The notes under the pieces are model-generated. The model made no database searches. It was not told the origin of the DNA and worked only from the letters and a program-made list of their open reading frames with translations. The position numbers were made by a program, and so were the translations under genes. From positions 124,001-188,000 of the forward strand of contig NZ_PNFP01000001.1 of the NCBI RefSeq assembly GCF_002940685.1: DNA of 64,000 bases, read 5' to 3'. Shown one piece after another: positions 39,016 to 47,860 of the stretch; the first letter of the stretch is position 1, and each line of letters starts with the position of its first letter. The stretch is from Ensifer adhaerens (GTDB lineage Bacteria > Pseudomonadota > Alphaproteobacteria > Rhizobiales > Rhizobiaceae).

Positions 39016-39969
39016 ATGTCTGAGACACGTCGCAAGCTGACGACGATCTTTTCCGCAGATGTCCAGGACTATACGCGACTGATGCGCGCCGACGAGGAGG
39101 GCACGCTCGCCACGTTGAAGCGCCATCGCGATGCCATGGGAAGACTCATCGAGGCGCATGAGGGCCGTGTCGTCAACACCTGGGGCGACGGCCTGATCGC
39201 CGAGTTTCCGAGCGTCGTCGAGGCCCTGCGCACGGCGATCGACGTGCAGAACGAGCTCGCCGGCTGCAACGCCAAATGCCTGCCCGACGAGCAGATGCTG
39301 TTTCGCATCGGCATCAATCTCGGCGACGTGATCGCCGAGGGTGACGATCTCTATGGCGACGGCGTCAATGTCGCCGCGCGCCTGCAGGCGTCCGCACCGG
39401 CGGGCGGCATCGTCATCTCCAACACCGTCTACGACCAGGTGCGCAACAAGGTCGCCGTCGGTTTCGATTTTCTCGGGCCGCTCGAGGTCAAGAACATCGA
39501 TGGCGGGGTACCGAGTTATGCCGTACGCATCGGTGCGGTCGATATCCGTCCGGCGATTGCGAGCGAGACCTTCGGCCGGCGTACCGAAGGCGCCGCTTCG
39601 AATGCGGCTCAGCCGCGCCCCGAACCAAAGCAGATCGGGGTGATTGCGGCGATCAGGAGCGGGTCGCTCCCCGTCCTCAGCATCGTCGCGGCAGGGCTGG
39701 TCGCCCTCAACCTGCTCGCCTGGAACGGAACCTTCTGGGCCGTCTGGCCGCTGCTCGGCCTGGCGATCCTTGCCGGCCTCGCCTGGCTCAGGACCAACCC
39801 CTGGGTGGACCGTGGCATCGGCATGCTGGTGCTGTCCGGCTTGGTGCTTCTCACCATCAATCTGTTGACCTGGCGCGGCGTATTCTGGGCCATCTGGCCG
39901 CTGCTTGCCTTTGCCGTCGTCGGCGGCATCCGCTGGGTGACGCGGCAGCGCCGCAGCCTCGGCTCCTGA
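39016..39969 (+). CDS. Class III adenylate/guanylate cyclase with two 2TM-type repeats
   Basis: The N-terminal 170 residues are a class III cyclase domain with metal Asp in FSADVQDYTRLM and NTWGDGLIAEF, and the motif DGVNVAARLQASAPAGGI. After a linker come two copies of a two-helix module: NLLAWNGTFWAVWPLLGLAI and NLLTWRGVFWAIWPLLAFAV, so four membrane helices at the C-terminus hold the cyclase to the inner membrane. Rhizobia have dozens of such cyclases; cAMP or cGMP cannot be told by eye. 317 residues. The end is three bases from the convergent cyclase gene. Confidence 0.87.
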   Translation: MSETRRKLTTIFSADVQDYTRLMRADEEGTLATLKRHRDAMGRLIEAHEGRVVNTWGDGLIAEFPSVVEALRTAIDVQNELAGCNAKCLPDEQMLFRIGINLGDVIAEGDDLYGDGVNVAARLQASAPAGGIVISNTVYDQVRNKVAVGFDFLGPLEVKNIDGGVPSYAVRIGAVDIRPAIASETFGRRTEGAASNAAQPRPEPKQIGVIAAIRSGSLPVLSIVAAGLVALNLLAWNGTFWAVWPLLGLAILAGLAWLRTNPWVDRGIGMLVLSGLVLLTINLLTWRGVFWAIWPLLAFAVVGGIRWVTRQRRSLGS

Positions 39970-39972
39970 TCT

Positions 39973-41979
39973 CTATCCGCGGCTCTCCGAGCCGTCCTGG
40001 GGGCCGTCGCGTGTTTCCGGACCATCATCGATGGCTGCCGGTTCTTGCGGTTCGGCGCCCAGCACTTCGTAAATCTCCAGTGCCGAGGCGCGGCCCTTGG
40101 CCTGCGCCGTGCCGAGCGGCCGGAAGTGGATCGTCCCACCCGTATGGGCAACGACCGCGCCGCTCGCCATGATCGTCGTGCCGTAGTTCTTGTTCATGCC
40201 CTCCAGGCGGGAGGCGACGTTCACCGTGTCGCCCATGGCGGTATATTGCAGCCGCTCCTTGGCGCCGACATTGCCGACGACGGCGGTGCCGGTGTGGATG
40301 CCGAAGCGTGTGCGGAACTCCGGCAGTCCTTTCTTGCGCTGTGCTGCGTTGAAGATGCTGAGCCGCTGCTGGACCGCGAGCGCGCACCGACAGGCATTCT
40401 CGGCGTGCCTGTCGTCCGCTGCCGGGGCGTTCCACATGGCAAACACCGAATCGCCGAGGAACTGGATGATCGTGCCGTCGTGCTCGCCGACCGTCTCGCT
40501 GAAGATGTCGAAATACTCCGACAGCATCGCCACCACCTCTTCGGGCGAATGCCGTTCGCTGAGCGTGGTGAAATCGTAGATGTCGGTGAAGAGCGCGGTC
40601 ACCTCCTGGCGCCAGGCGGAGCGGCCGCTGAAATGTCCGGATTCGATGCCCTTGCGCACCAGTTCCTTCGGCACGTAGAGCGCGAAGGTGAAGATTGCGT
40701 CGCGCGCCCGGTTCATGGCGCCGCCGAGCGTCGAAATCTCGCTGACATGCGAGGAAACGTCGATCGGCGTGGTGAAGTCGAGATCCTGCAGCCGGTTGGC
40801 GCTGGCGGTCAGCTGGTTGAGCCCCTTGGTGATCAGATGGGCGAGGATGAGCGAGGCAAGCACGGCCAGCGCCACGACCGCACCGGAAATCGCCAGGCCC
40901 TGAACGAGCGTCTGGTTGGCCTCCGCCATCAGTTCGTCGAGCGGTGCGGCCACCACGGCACGGTTGCCGGACAGAAGCAGCGCGGATTCGAGCGGCGTGA
41001 CCATGACGAGATAGGTGCGGTCTGCGACCTGAACGAAGTCCGCCTTGCCGGGTGCTGGCGGGTTGAGGCGGATGCTCTGGATCAGGGGATCGCTGTCGGC
41101 CTGCACGATCGGACTGTCCTTGTCCTTCGCCGCCATGATGCGCCGCATCATCACCCGGTCGGAATGGATGATCGGCCGACCGACGGCGTCGAGGATGAAG
41201 GACACCGAACCGGCCGTCAGCCGTTCGCGGGCGAGGAAGTCGGTAATCGTGTCGAGCACGACATCCGCGCCGATGACGATCTGCGGATTGCCGCGATGGG
41301 CCTGCGAGATCGTCATGCCGAGCGTTTCGGTCGTGGCACTTTCGTAGGGGCCGGTCGAGACTGCGGCCTTGCCGTTGACGGCGGCGCGATACCAGGGCCG
41401 GGTGCGCGGGTCGAAGCCCGACGGCGGCACGATGCGGTCGGAGAATTGCATGCCGTCCTTGTCGAGGAAGAGCACGCGCTGCAGCGGCTTGCCGCTTCCA
41501 TCTACTTCGATCGACCGCACTGCAATGGCGGCACCCCGCGGCGCATCGAGCGCCATGCGCCATGCGACCTGCTTGAGGTCCACCATGTGGAAGAAGGCAC
41601 CGTTGGGATAGCCGACATAGACCCCGTCGAGATGCGGCGACCGGCTGATGCCTTCGCGCAGCACCGCCACCTTGTCGGCCATGCGTTCGGGCGGCGGCAC
41701 GAGGAACGAGTTGGCGACCGAAGAGACGAGGCTGACGAGCGCGGAGGTGTCACCCGAAAGCACCCCCAGCCGATCGACCAGCCGGCTCATGAAGCCGCGC
41801 ATGTTGGCCTCGGCGTCGTCGATCGCGGCGTTGCGCGAACGATGGTAATCGAGCCCGACAAGCGTGGCGGAAACGACGATCAGCATCGCGACCATGACGA
41901 GGCTGAACAGCGATCGCAGCGAACTGTTCCAGCCGTCGCGTGGTTTGCCTTGTCGAGCGCCAGGCGCCGTGTCTGCCAT
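39973..41979 (-). CDS. Membrane adenylate cyclase with Cache sensor and HAMP
   Basis: A 668-residue sensor cyclase: membrane helix (LRSLFSLVMVAMLIVVSATL, about 20-40), a periplasmic dCache-like domain (about 60-330, with YVGYPNGAFFHMVDL and FDPRTRPWYRAAV), a second helix near 360, HAMP, then a class III cyclase domain with metal Asp in LFTDIYDFTTLSE and FLGDSVFAMWNAP and a site DTVNVASRLEGMNKNYGT. It likely makes cAMP on sensing a small ligand. ATG 41979 is chosen over an in-frame TTG at 42006; the Shine-Dalgarno is weak. Confidence 0.9.
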   Translation of the reverse strand: MADTAPGARQGKPRDGWNSSLRSLFSLVMVAMLIVVSATLVGLDYHRSRNAAIDDAEANMRGFMSRLVDRLGVLSGDTSALVSLVSSVANSFLVPPPERMADKVAVLREGISRSPHLDGVYVGYPNGAFFHMVDLKQVAWRMALDAPRGAAIAVRSIEVDGSGKPLQRVLFLDKDGMQFSDRIVPPSGFDPRTRPWYRAAVNGKAAVSTGPYESATTETLGMTISQAHRGNPQIVIGADVVLDTITDFLARERLTAGSVSFILDAVGRPIIHSDRVMMRRIMAAKDKDSPIVQADSDPLIQSIRLNPPAPGKADFVQVADRTYLVMVTPLESALLLSGNRAVVAAPLDELMAEANQTLVQGLAISGAVVALAVLASLILAHLITKGLNQLTASANRLQDLDFTTPIDVSSHVSEISTLGGAMNRARDAIFTFALYVPKELVRKGIESGHFSGRSAWRQEVTALFTDIYDFTTLSERHSPEEVVAMLSEYFDIFSETVGEHDGTIIQFLGDSVFAMWNAPAADDRHAENACRCALAVQQRLSIFNAAQRKKGLPEFRTRFGIHTGTAVVGNVGAKERLQYTAMGDTVNVASRLEGMNKNYGTTIMASGAVVAHTGGTIHFRPLGTAQAKGRASALEIYEVLGAEPQEPAAIDDGPETRDGPQDGSESRG

Positions 41980-42130
41980 CGGGATCTCTATCTTGCTGTG
42001 GTTCAACGGCAGCGACCTTTGCGTGTGTCGGTGGTCAAGGTCGCCGCTTGCGTTGAAACCCTATATGCGATTCCCATAAAACACGTTAATCGAAGCGATG
42101 CCGGTTCGACACCGGCCATGGCGCGATGTT

Positions 42131-43171
42131 TCAGTTCACCGTTACCGGCTTGGAGCGCATGCGCGCGACGGTTTCGCGCTCGGCACGCTTGCAGCGCATC
42201 GGCGGCAGCCCGCGGTCCATCAGGTCCATGTCTTCGAGCACCATGTCGCCCATCTTCTTGAACGCGCTGTCGAGTGCGCCGGCGCGGTGCGCCGAGCGCA
42301 GGAAACCCGGCAGGCGGCGAACGGGGTGGTCGAGCGGCAGGGGCTCTTGCGGAAAGACATCGCTCGCCGCCACGATATGGCCGCGCGCGACGGCCGTCAT
42401 CAGCGCCTCGAAATCGACGACACCGGCACGGCTCAAGAGAATGAAGGCGGCACCCGGACGCATGCGGGCAAACGCCTTCTCGCCAAGGAAACCTTCGTTC
42501 TCGCTGGTAACGGAAGCGACGACGAAGACGAAGTCGCTTTCGCCGAGCACCGTGTCGAGCGATGCCGGTTCGACACCGTTATCCCTCAGGACCGAGGCCG
42601 GCATCCAGGGATCGAAGACGCGGATCTTCGCCCGGAAACCGGCGAGCACGCGGTTCAGCGCCTTGCCGAGATCGCCGAAGCCGATGATGCCGATCTCGGA
42701 ACCGGAAAGAAGGCGTGCCGAGCGGTTGCCGTCGCCGCCCCAGAGTTCGCGGCCCTCGCGGAAGGCAAGGTCGGCATCGACGACCCCGCGCGCGATGTTG
42801 AGCGCCATGGCGAGGCCGAGTTCCGCCACCGGTTCGGCAAAGACCTGGCCGGTCGTCACCACATGGATGCCGCGCTCGAACAGCACCTCGTAGGGCATGT
42901 TGTTGATCAGGTTGCTTTCGACGTTGAGGATCGCCTTCAGCCTGCCCATGCGCTGCAGCGTGGCATGGTCGAGCGGGGGCTGGCCGATGATGTAGCTGGT
43001 GTCGGCGAGCACGTCGTCACCAAGGCCGGCGATATCGTCCGGATCGGCTTCGACGATGTGGTACCGCCGGTGCAGCTCGTTCAGCGCGTCGGGCGTGAAG
43101 ATCAGATCCAGCGTGCGTGGAGCCGGCGCGCTGATGGCGAGTGGCCGGTTGCCGGCCTTGGTGTCGGACAT
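42131..43171 (-). CDS. NAD-dependent D-2-hydroxyacid dehydrogenase family protein
   Basis: The family oxidises or reduces 2-hydroxy acids with NAD(P). The 346-residue protein has the nucleotide-binding GIIGFGDLGKALNRVLAG and the catalytic Arg (LLSRAGVVDFEALM), the Glu of DVFPQEPLPLDHP, and a His in SAHRAGALDSAF. The catalytic His is usually followed by Ile-Gly-Gly (HxGG); here HRAG is close. Substrate unknown. It stands alone, next to a small secreted protein on the same strand. Confidence 0.88.
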   Translation of the reverse strand: MSDTKAGNRPLAISAPAPRTLDLIFTPDALNELHRRYHIVEADPDDIAGLGDDVLADTSYIIGQPPLDHATLQRMGRLKAILNVESNLINNMPYEVLFERGIHVVTTGQVFAEPVAELGLAMALNIARGVVDADLAFREGRELWGGDGNRSARLLSGSEIGIIGFGDLGKALNRVLAGFRAKIRVFDPWMPASVLRDNGVEPASLDTVLGESDFVFVVASVTSENEGFLGEKAFARMRPGAAFILLSRAGVVDFEALMTAVARGHIVAASDVFPQEPLPLDHPVRRLPGFLRSAHRAGALDSAFKKMGDMVLEDMDLMDRGLPPMRCKRAERETVARMRSKPVTVN

Positions 43172-43239
43172 GGTTTCTCCCCGGCGGAGCGTGGCCTCCG
43201 CTTCCCTGGGCTCAGGCTAGGAAGAAATCTGCGCCTTGC

Positions 43240-43551
43240 CTAGTAACCAAGGCCACGTTTTTGCCGATAGAGCGATGGCGGCAGATCGCTGCCTTGGAAC
43301 ACGGGCCCGTCGCCACGGCGGCAGTTGTAGATCGTATCGTAGATCGGGCCGCCGCGGGCGCTCGATTCGAACGGGTAGTTGCGGTCGACGAAGGTCTGCT
43401 CGCAGACGGTCTGGTCGCCGCCACCGTTCAGCGGATCCATCTGGCGCACGCCAGGCAGGTCCCGATAGGTCTGCGCAGCAGCCGGCATCGCCGAGAGTGT
43501 CACGGCCAGCGCCAATGTGGAAAGGGTCAGGGCGGAGGGAAGCGACGTCAT
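43240..43551 (-). CDS. Small secreted protein, unrecognised
   Basis: A 103-residue product with a clear signal peptide (LTLSTLALAVTLSAMPAAAQ, cleaved after AAA) and a mature part with two Cys (QTVCEQTF and IYNCRRGD) that could form a disulfide, ending in LPPSLYRQKRGLGY. I do not know a function. Downstream of it on the same strand is the dehydrogenase gene; upstream lies divergent rnd. Confidence 0.6.
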   Translation of the reverse strand: MTSLPSALTLSTLALAVTLSAMPAAAQTYRDLPGVRQMDPLNGGGDQTVCEQTFVDRNYPFESSARGGPIYDTIYNCRRGDGPVFQGSDLPPSLYRQKRGLGY

Positions 43552-43659
43552 TGTCAGGACTTTCGAAACGGCAGCCGGCGGGCGTAGTATGACAACGGTA
43601 TCGCCAACGCCAAACTTGCGCTATAGGCCACACCACTGCGTTTGATCTGGGGATTTTCG

Positions 43660-44286
43660 ATGGCGAATGCAATACGGTTCCACGAAGGCGACATCTCTGC
43701 GATCGACGCAGACCGCTATCGAGGCGCAATCGCGATCGACACGGAAACGCTGGGCCTCATTCCGCGCCGCGACCGCCTTTGCGTCGTGCAATTGTCTCCG
43801 GGCGATGGAACGGCCGACGTGATCCGCATCGCCGCCGGCCAGAAGGAGGCGCCGAACCTCGTGGCCATGCTCGCCGATCCGGCCCGTCAGAAGATCTTCC
43901 ATTTCGGCCGCTTCGATATCGCCGTGTTGTTCCACACCTTCGGGGTAACGACGACGCCGGTCTTCTGCACCAAGATCGCCTCGCGGCTGACCCGCACCTA
44001 CACCGACCGCCACGGCCTCAAGGACAATCTCAAGGAAATGCTCGACGTCGACATTTCCAAGCAGCAGCAGTCATCCGACTGGGCAGCAGAGACCCTGTCG
44101 CAGGCCCAGCTCGAATATGCCGCCTCCGACGTGCTGCACCTGCATGCGCTGCGCGACAAGCTGACGGCGCGGCTCATCCGTGATGGCCGCATCGAGCATG
44201 CCGAAGCCTGCTTCGCCTTCCTGCCGACGCGCTCCAAGCTTGACCTTCTCGGCTGGGACGAGACGGACATCTTCGCTCACAGCTGA
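43660..44286 (+). CDS. Short ribonuclease D (DEDD exonuclease domain only)
   Basis: A 3'-5' exoribonuclease of the RNase D family. The DEDDy residues are in AIDTETLG, the HFGRFDIAVL motif, and LEYAASDVLHLHALRD (Tyr-X3-Asp). At 208 residues it lacks the two HRDC domains of E. coli RNase D, a short form typical of alphaproteobacteria that probably trims tRNA or other RNA ends. ATG 43660 behind GGGGATTTTCG starts MANAIRFHEGDI; an in-frame ATG at 43642 is weaker. Confidence 0.9.
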   Translation: MANAIRFHEGDISAIDADRYRGAIAIDTETLGLIPRRDRLCVVQLSPGDGTADVIRIAAGQKEAPNLVAMLADPARQKIFHFGRFDIAVLFHTFGVTTTPVFCTKIASRLTRTYTDRHGLKDNLKEMLDVDISKQQQSSDWAAETLSQAQLEYAASDVLHLHALRDKLTARLIRDGRIEHAEACFAFLPTRSKLDLLGWDETDIFAHS

Positions 44287-44387
44287 TTAAGAGCGTGACG
44301 AGAGCGTCGCTGATCAGACGCGCCGTGGAACTTCGAATTGCCGCATGGCTTTGTCCTTTGATCGCAGCCGATCAAAGGATGCCGGCA

Positions 44388-44813
44388 TCAGGGCGTCAGG
44401 TAAAGGACGACCGCATAGCGCGCCGCCTTGCCGATCGTGACGAACAGCAGGAATAGCGGCAGCTTCATGCGCAGCAATCCGGCGACCAGCGTCAGCGGAT
44501 CGCCGATGACCGGAAGCCAGGAAAGAAGCAGCACCGGCTGGCCATAGCGGGCAAAGAGAGCCTCAGCTTTTTGCCGATTGGCGGGGGAGACCGGAAACCA
44601 GCGCCGCCCCTCGAAGCGGATCAGAAAGCGCCCGAGCGCGAAATTGACGACGGCGCCGAGCACATTGCCTGATGTCGCCGCTATGAACAGGGCAGGGCGG
44701 CTTGCTTCGCCGTGCAGGGCGGCGGCCACGACTGCGGCTTCCGACATGCCGAAAAGCAGGGTTGCCGACAGGAAGGCCGCGGAAAAGACCCCGGCGAGAA
44801 TTCCGAAATCCAG
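44388..44813 (-). CDS. YqaA/DedA-like membrane protein, probable CTG start
   Basis: The 141-residue frame from CTG 44813 has FGILAGVFSAAFLSATLLFGMSEAA cut by motif, then ATSGNVLGAVVNFALGRFL and PVLLLSWLPVIGDPLTLVAG, as in YqaA (SNARE-associated/DedA relatives). The first ATG (44747) would remove most of the first membrane helix. AGGAG (44820-44824) stands exactly six bases before CTG 44813 and no ATG, GTG or TTG is in frame upstream, so a CTG start is likely. The upstream Rdx gene ends at 44816, two bases before, indicating coupling. Confidence 0.75.
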   Translation of the reverse strand: MDFGILAGVFSAAFLSATLLFGMSEAAVVAAALHGEASRPALFIAATSGNVLGAVVNFALGRFLIRFEGRRWFPVSPANRQKAEALFARYGQPVLLLSWLPVIGDPLTLVAGLLRMKLPLFLLFVTIGKAARYAVVLYLTP

Positions 44814-44815
44814 GA

Positions 44816-45097
44816 TCAGCTCCTGTCCGTATGGCCGAGATCGCGCTCCGGCTCGATGATGTCGCGGATGCGCTGCTTCAGTTCCTTCGGTCCCGGGAAG
44901 CCGCCGTCGCGCTTGCGCTCCCAGACGAGCGCGTCATTCACACGGATCTCGAAATTGCCGCCGGTGCCGGGAATGAGCGCCACTTCGCCGAGCGACTGGC
45001 CGAAGGTCTGCAGCAGTTCCTGCGCCATCCAGCCGGCGCGCAGCAGCCAGTTGCACTGGGTGCAATAGAGGATGGTGATGCGCGGCTTCTGGTCCAT
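44816..45097 (-). CDS. Rdx/SelT-SelW-SelH family redox protein
   Basis: A 93-residue thioredoxin-like protein with the CxxC site YCTQCNWLLRAGWMAQELL and the family motif IPGTGGNFEIRVNDALVWERK...GFPGPKELKQ. Bacterial members use Cys in place of the selenocysteine of animal SelW/SelH and are thought to act in redox control. ATG 45097 is preferred to one five codons upstream. It overlaps the start region of the YqaA-like gene. Confidence 0.9.
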   Translation of the reverse strand: MDQKPRITILYCTQCNWLLRAGWMAQELLQTFGQSLGEVALIPGTGGNFEIRVNDALVWERKRDGGFPGPKELKQRIRDIIEPERDLGHTDRS

Positions 45098-45312
45098 CGG
45101 GCGGTCTCGCATGTGTCTCGGGCGGCGACCATAGCGGCGGTGTGGACTGGAAACAACTCCATGCCGGAGTGCTTACTCACGCTGCACTCACATAATTGTC
45201 AACAAATTTAGTCATGTTTTTATCGGCGGGTAGCTTGCCTTGAGCGGTCGTCGCGGCGAGACATTGCGGCATTGCACAAATTGTCGCACCCCAACCGCCG
45301 GAGAGGCCACCG

Positions 45313-45768
45313 ATGACCGACGTTACAGCTTCCACTTCCCGCCCGCGCGCCATTCTCCCGGCGCTGGAAAAGATCTATCTGCCGCTCGACACCTCCGCCG
45401 AGACGCTGCTGCGCGTCCTCGCTGGCGTCCTGCTCGCCGTGCACGGTTTCGGCAAGATCACCGATCCCTTCGGCGCGGTCGGCATGGTTGAAGGTCTCGG
45501 CTTTTATCCCGGCGTCTTCTGGTCGCCGCTTTTGGCCGCCACCGAATTCTTCGGCGGCATTTTGATCGCGATGGGTCTGCTGACGCGCCCAGCCGCCTTC
45601 GCCGGCATGATCGTTCTGCTCGTCACGGTCTATTTCCACGGCATCGTGCAGGGCGAAGGTCTCTTCGGCGCCGAAAAGTCGATCCTCTGGGCGGCAATCC
45701 TGTTCTTCTTCGCCATCCGCGGCGCCAACAGCCAGTCGGTCGACGCCAAGCTCGGCAAGCAGTTCTGA
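45313..45768 (+). CDS. DoxX family membrane protein
   Basis: A 151-residue four-helix protein of the DoxX family: ETLLRVLAGVLLAVHGFGKI, the EGLGFYPGVFWSPLLAATEFFGG region split by a turn, AAFAGMIVLLVTVYFHG and ILWAAILFFFAIRGA. Members occur with respiratory or redox genes; MhqP/DoxX types respond to quinone or thiol stress. The single-gene unit is bounded by a terminator. Function not certain. Confidence 0.87.
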   Translation: MTDVTASTSRPRAILPALEKIYLPLDTSAETLLRVLAGVLLAVHGFGKITDPFGAVGMVEGLGFYPGVFWSPLLAATEFFGGILIAMGLLTRPAAFAGMIVLLVTVYFHGIVQGEGLFGAEKSILWAAILFFFAIRGANSQSVDAKLGKQF

Positions 45769-45784
45769 TTGATCGAATCCGGCA

Positions 45785-45823
45785 AAAAAACGGGGAGGCG
45801 GTGACAACCGGCCTCCCCGTTTT
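45785..45823. terminator. Bidirectional intrinsic terminator
   Basis: CGGGGAGGC (45791-45799) pairs with GCCTCCCCG (45811-45819), extended by GGT-GACA-ACC and flanked by seven A and four T; between doxX-like and rnk-like genes. Confidence 0.9.
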
Positions 45824-45862
45824 CGTCTGTCGGCTGGCGTGGCTATCGCCGTCGGCAGCCTC

Positions 45863-46267
45863 TCAGGCGCTTTCCTTCGCCGTCACGCTGCGGATGGTCA
45901 TCCGGTGCACCTTGCCCGACCGGTCCTGCCAGTCGATGGACTGCCCGACGGAGAGCCCGATCAGCGCCGCGCCGACAGGCGTCAGCACCGAGATACGGCC
46001 AGCCTCGATATCGGCCTCGCCGGGATAGACGAGCGTCACCTGCTTGGCAAAACCGTTGTCCGCCTCGAAAGCCACGGTGGAGCCCATCTGTACGCTGTCG
46101 GCGGGCAGCGCATCCGGCGCGCCGATCAGGGCGCGGTCGAGCTCGGAGAGCAGCGCCTCGGCCACATCAGGCACGCGCTCGAGTGCGGACGTGGCGAGTG
46201 CCGTCAGCCGCTTGTGATCTTCGGCATTGATGATGATCGGGGGAAGGTTCTTGCGGGATGCCGCCAT
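45863..46267 (-). CDS. rnk: Nucleoside diphosphate kinase regulator Rnk-like (GreA/GreB C-domain)
   Basis: The 134-residue protein has a short coiled N-terminal part (EDHKRLTALATSALER) and a FKBP-like GreA C-terminal domain (MGSTVAFEADNG, VTLVYPGEADIEAGRISVL, PVGAALIGLSVGQSIDW). Rnk binds RNA polymerase like the Gre factors without cleaving RNA, because its coiled coil is too short. ATG 46267 is chosen; in-frame TTG/GTG codons upstream lack support. Confidence 0.88.
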   Translation of the reverse strand: MAASRKNLPPIIINAEDHKRLTALATSALERVPDVAEALLSELDRALIGAPDALPADSVQMGSTVAFEADNGFAKQVTLVYPGEADIEAGRISVLTPVGAALIGLSVGQSIDWQDRSGKVHRMTIRSVTAKESA

Positions 46268-46622
46268 GATGGGACCTGACACGTTCAATCGGAGCGCACG
46301 ACAAAGGGCGCAATCGAAAAGGATTTCTGGAGATTCGGCGCTCGTTTAACCGCGTTCTGAAATTTCTTCTGCGAACGCGAAAGGCTCCCCTCACCCGGAG
46401 AGCGCAAGCGTCCGGGCCGGGGTCAGGTTCCTGCGATCGGGCACACCCGGAAGCAGCAGTGAGAAGAAATCGCCGGCATCATCATGCCCCAAGGGTCGGA
46501 AAGTTCGCGCGCGAAGTCAAGGCCCGCATGAACCCGTCCTGCATCATCGCATCGTCCACGTGACCTCTTGAACAGTGGCGGCGCTCGTGATCAATCTCGA
46601 CTGGAGATGCGAAGGGATTGCG
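46268..46622. other. Gap without recognisable gene
   Basis: About 350 bases between divergent rnk and the amidotransferase gene. No coding frame or RNA gene is supported; GC-rich, with the phrase CACCCGGAGAGCGCAAGCGTCCGGG that can fold loosely. Confidence 0.4.
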
Positions 46623-47381
46623 ATGATGCGGGTGCTGGTGGTTGAAAACATGGCGAAGACCGAGCTCGGCCAGGTCGGCACGGCGCTTCGCGAGGCTAAG
46701 GCCGAGATCGAGTACCGCCGCGCCTATCTTGGCGACGCCATTCCCGAGACGCCCGAGGGTTACGATGCGCTGGTCGTGCTTGGCGGCGAGCAGAGCGCGC
46801 TCGACGACGCGGCCTATCCCTATCTGCCGGATCTTGCCGCGCTGATGCGCCGCTTCGGCGACAGCGATCGCTCCGTGCTCGGCATCTGCCTCGGCAGCCA
46901 GCTGCTCGCGCGCGCCTATGGGGGCAAGAACCTGCTGGGCGAAGCCAAGGAGTTCGGCTGGTGCGAGGTGCAGGTGCGTGGAGAAGGCGCTGAAGACCCG
47001 GTCCTTTCCAGCGTCGACGAGAGCTTCCCGATCTTCCAGTGGCACGGCGACACCTTCACGCTGCCCGAGGGCGCGGTCCATCTCGCCGAAAACGCCGTCA
47101 CCCGGCACCAGGCCTTCCGCGTCGGTCGCGCCGCCTATGGTACCCAGTTCCACTTCGAGGCGGACACGCACCTGGTCGAGGACTGGAACCGCGCTTTCCC
47201 TGATACGATCAAGCGGCTCGATCCGACCTGGCTTGCGCGCTATCGCGAGCACGCCGCGCGCCATGGCCGGCAGGCGGATGCTGCGGGCCTTGCGCTGGCG
47301 CGCGCCTGGGTCACGACGATCGTTCGCCAGCAGGGTGGCGCGGCGACGGAGGAACTGGCGCTGGAGGAGATCGAAGGATGA
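46623..47381 (+). CDS. Class I glutamine amidotransferase-like protein
   Basis: A 252-residue free-standing GATase1 domain with Cys nucleophile in LGICLGSQLLARAYGG and the His-Glu pair in YGTQFHFEADTHLVEDW. Motif YDALVVLGGEQSALDD starts the oxyanion strand. Relatives are annotated as GMP-synthase-like or gamma-glutamyl hydrolases (some degrade gamma-glutamyl polyamines); the substrate is open. Its stop overlaps the next ATG (ATGA), and the next genes are coupled similarly. Confidence 0.85.
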   Translation: MMRVLVVENMAKTELGQVGTALREAKAEIEYRRAYLGDAIPETPEGYDALVVLGGEQSALDDAAYPYLPDLAALMRRFGDSDRSVLGICLGSQLLARAYGGKNLLGEAKEFGWCEVQVRGEGAEDPVLSSVDESFPIFQWHGDTFTLPEGAVHLAENAVTRHQAFRVGRAAYGTQFHFEADTHLVEDWNRAFPDTIKRLDPTWLARYREHAARHGRQADAAGLALARAWVTTIVRQQGGAATEELALEEIEG

Positions 47382-47860
47382 GCGAAGCATTAGTCGGCGG
47401 CTGCTTCTGCGGCCGGATCCGCTATCGGCTGAAGGCGAAGCCGATGTTCGTCAACTGCTGCCATTGCAGCGATTGCCAACGGCAGGTCGGCAGCGCCTTC
47501 GTCGTCAACGGCGTCATCGAGCGCGACAACATCGAGATTACCGAAGGCGAGCCCATCGTTGTGATGCTGCCGACCGACAGCGGCCGCCCGCATGACGTTT
47601 TCCGCTGCGCCGAGTGCCAGACGGCGCTCTGGAGCGATTATGGCCGGCGCGGATGGCTTTCCTTCCTCAGGATCGCGAGCCTCGATCGCCCATCCGATTT
47701 CCCGCCGGATGCCCATATCTTCACCCGGTCCAAAGTGGGCTGGCTGTCGATCGAAGGCGGGGCACCGGTCTTCGAGGTCTATTACGACATGAAGACCCTG
47801 TGGCCGCCCGCAAGCCTAGCGCGGCGCGAGGCGGCGGAATCAAAGGCGAAAGCGACGTGA
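47378..47860 (+). CDS. GFA/CENP-V family zinc protein
   Basis: A 160-residue protein with zinc-binding Cys pattern of the glutathione-dependent formaldehyde-activating fold: [27 protein letters not shown] and [12 protein letters not shown]. Some members bind glutathione adducts, but for most the role is unknown. It overlaps its upstream neighbour by four bases and its downstream neighbour by GTGA, so it is translated in a chain. Confidence 0.88.
   Translation: MSEALVGGCFCGRIRYRLKAKPMFVNCCHCSDCQRQVGSAFVVNGVIERDNIEITEGEPIVVMLPTDSGRPHDVFRCAECQTALWSDYGRRGWLSFLRIASLDRPSDFPPDAHIFTRSKVGWLSIEGGAPVFEVYYDMKTLWPPASLARREAAESKAKAT

Noticed and set aside
40045-42261. 738-codon frame antisense to the Cache-HAMP cyclase
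   Set aside because: The minus-strand cyclase has all motifs; the plus reading is His/Arg/Asp-rich noise.
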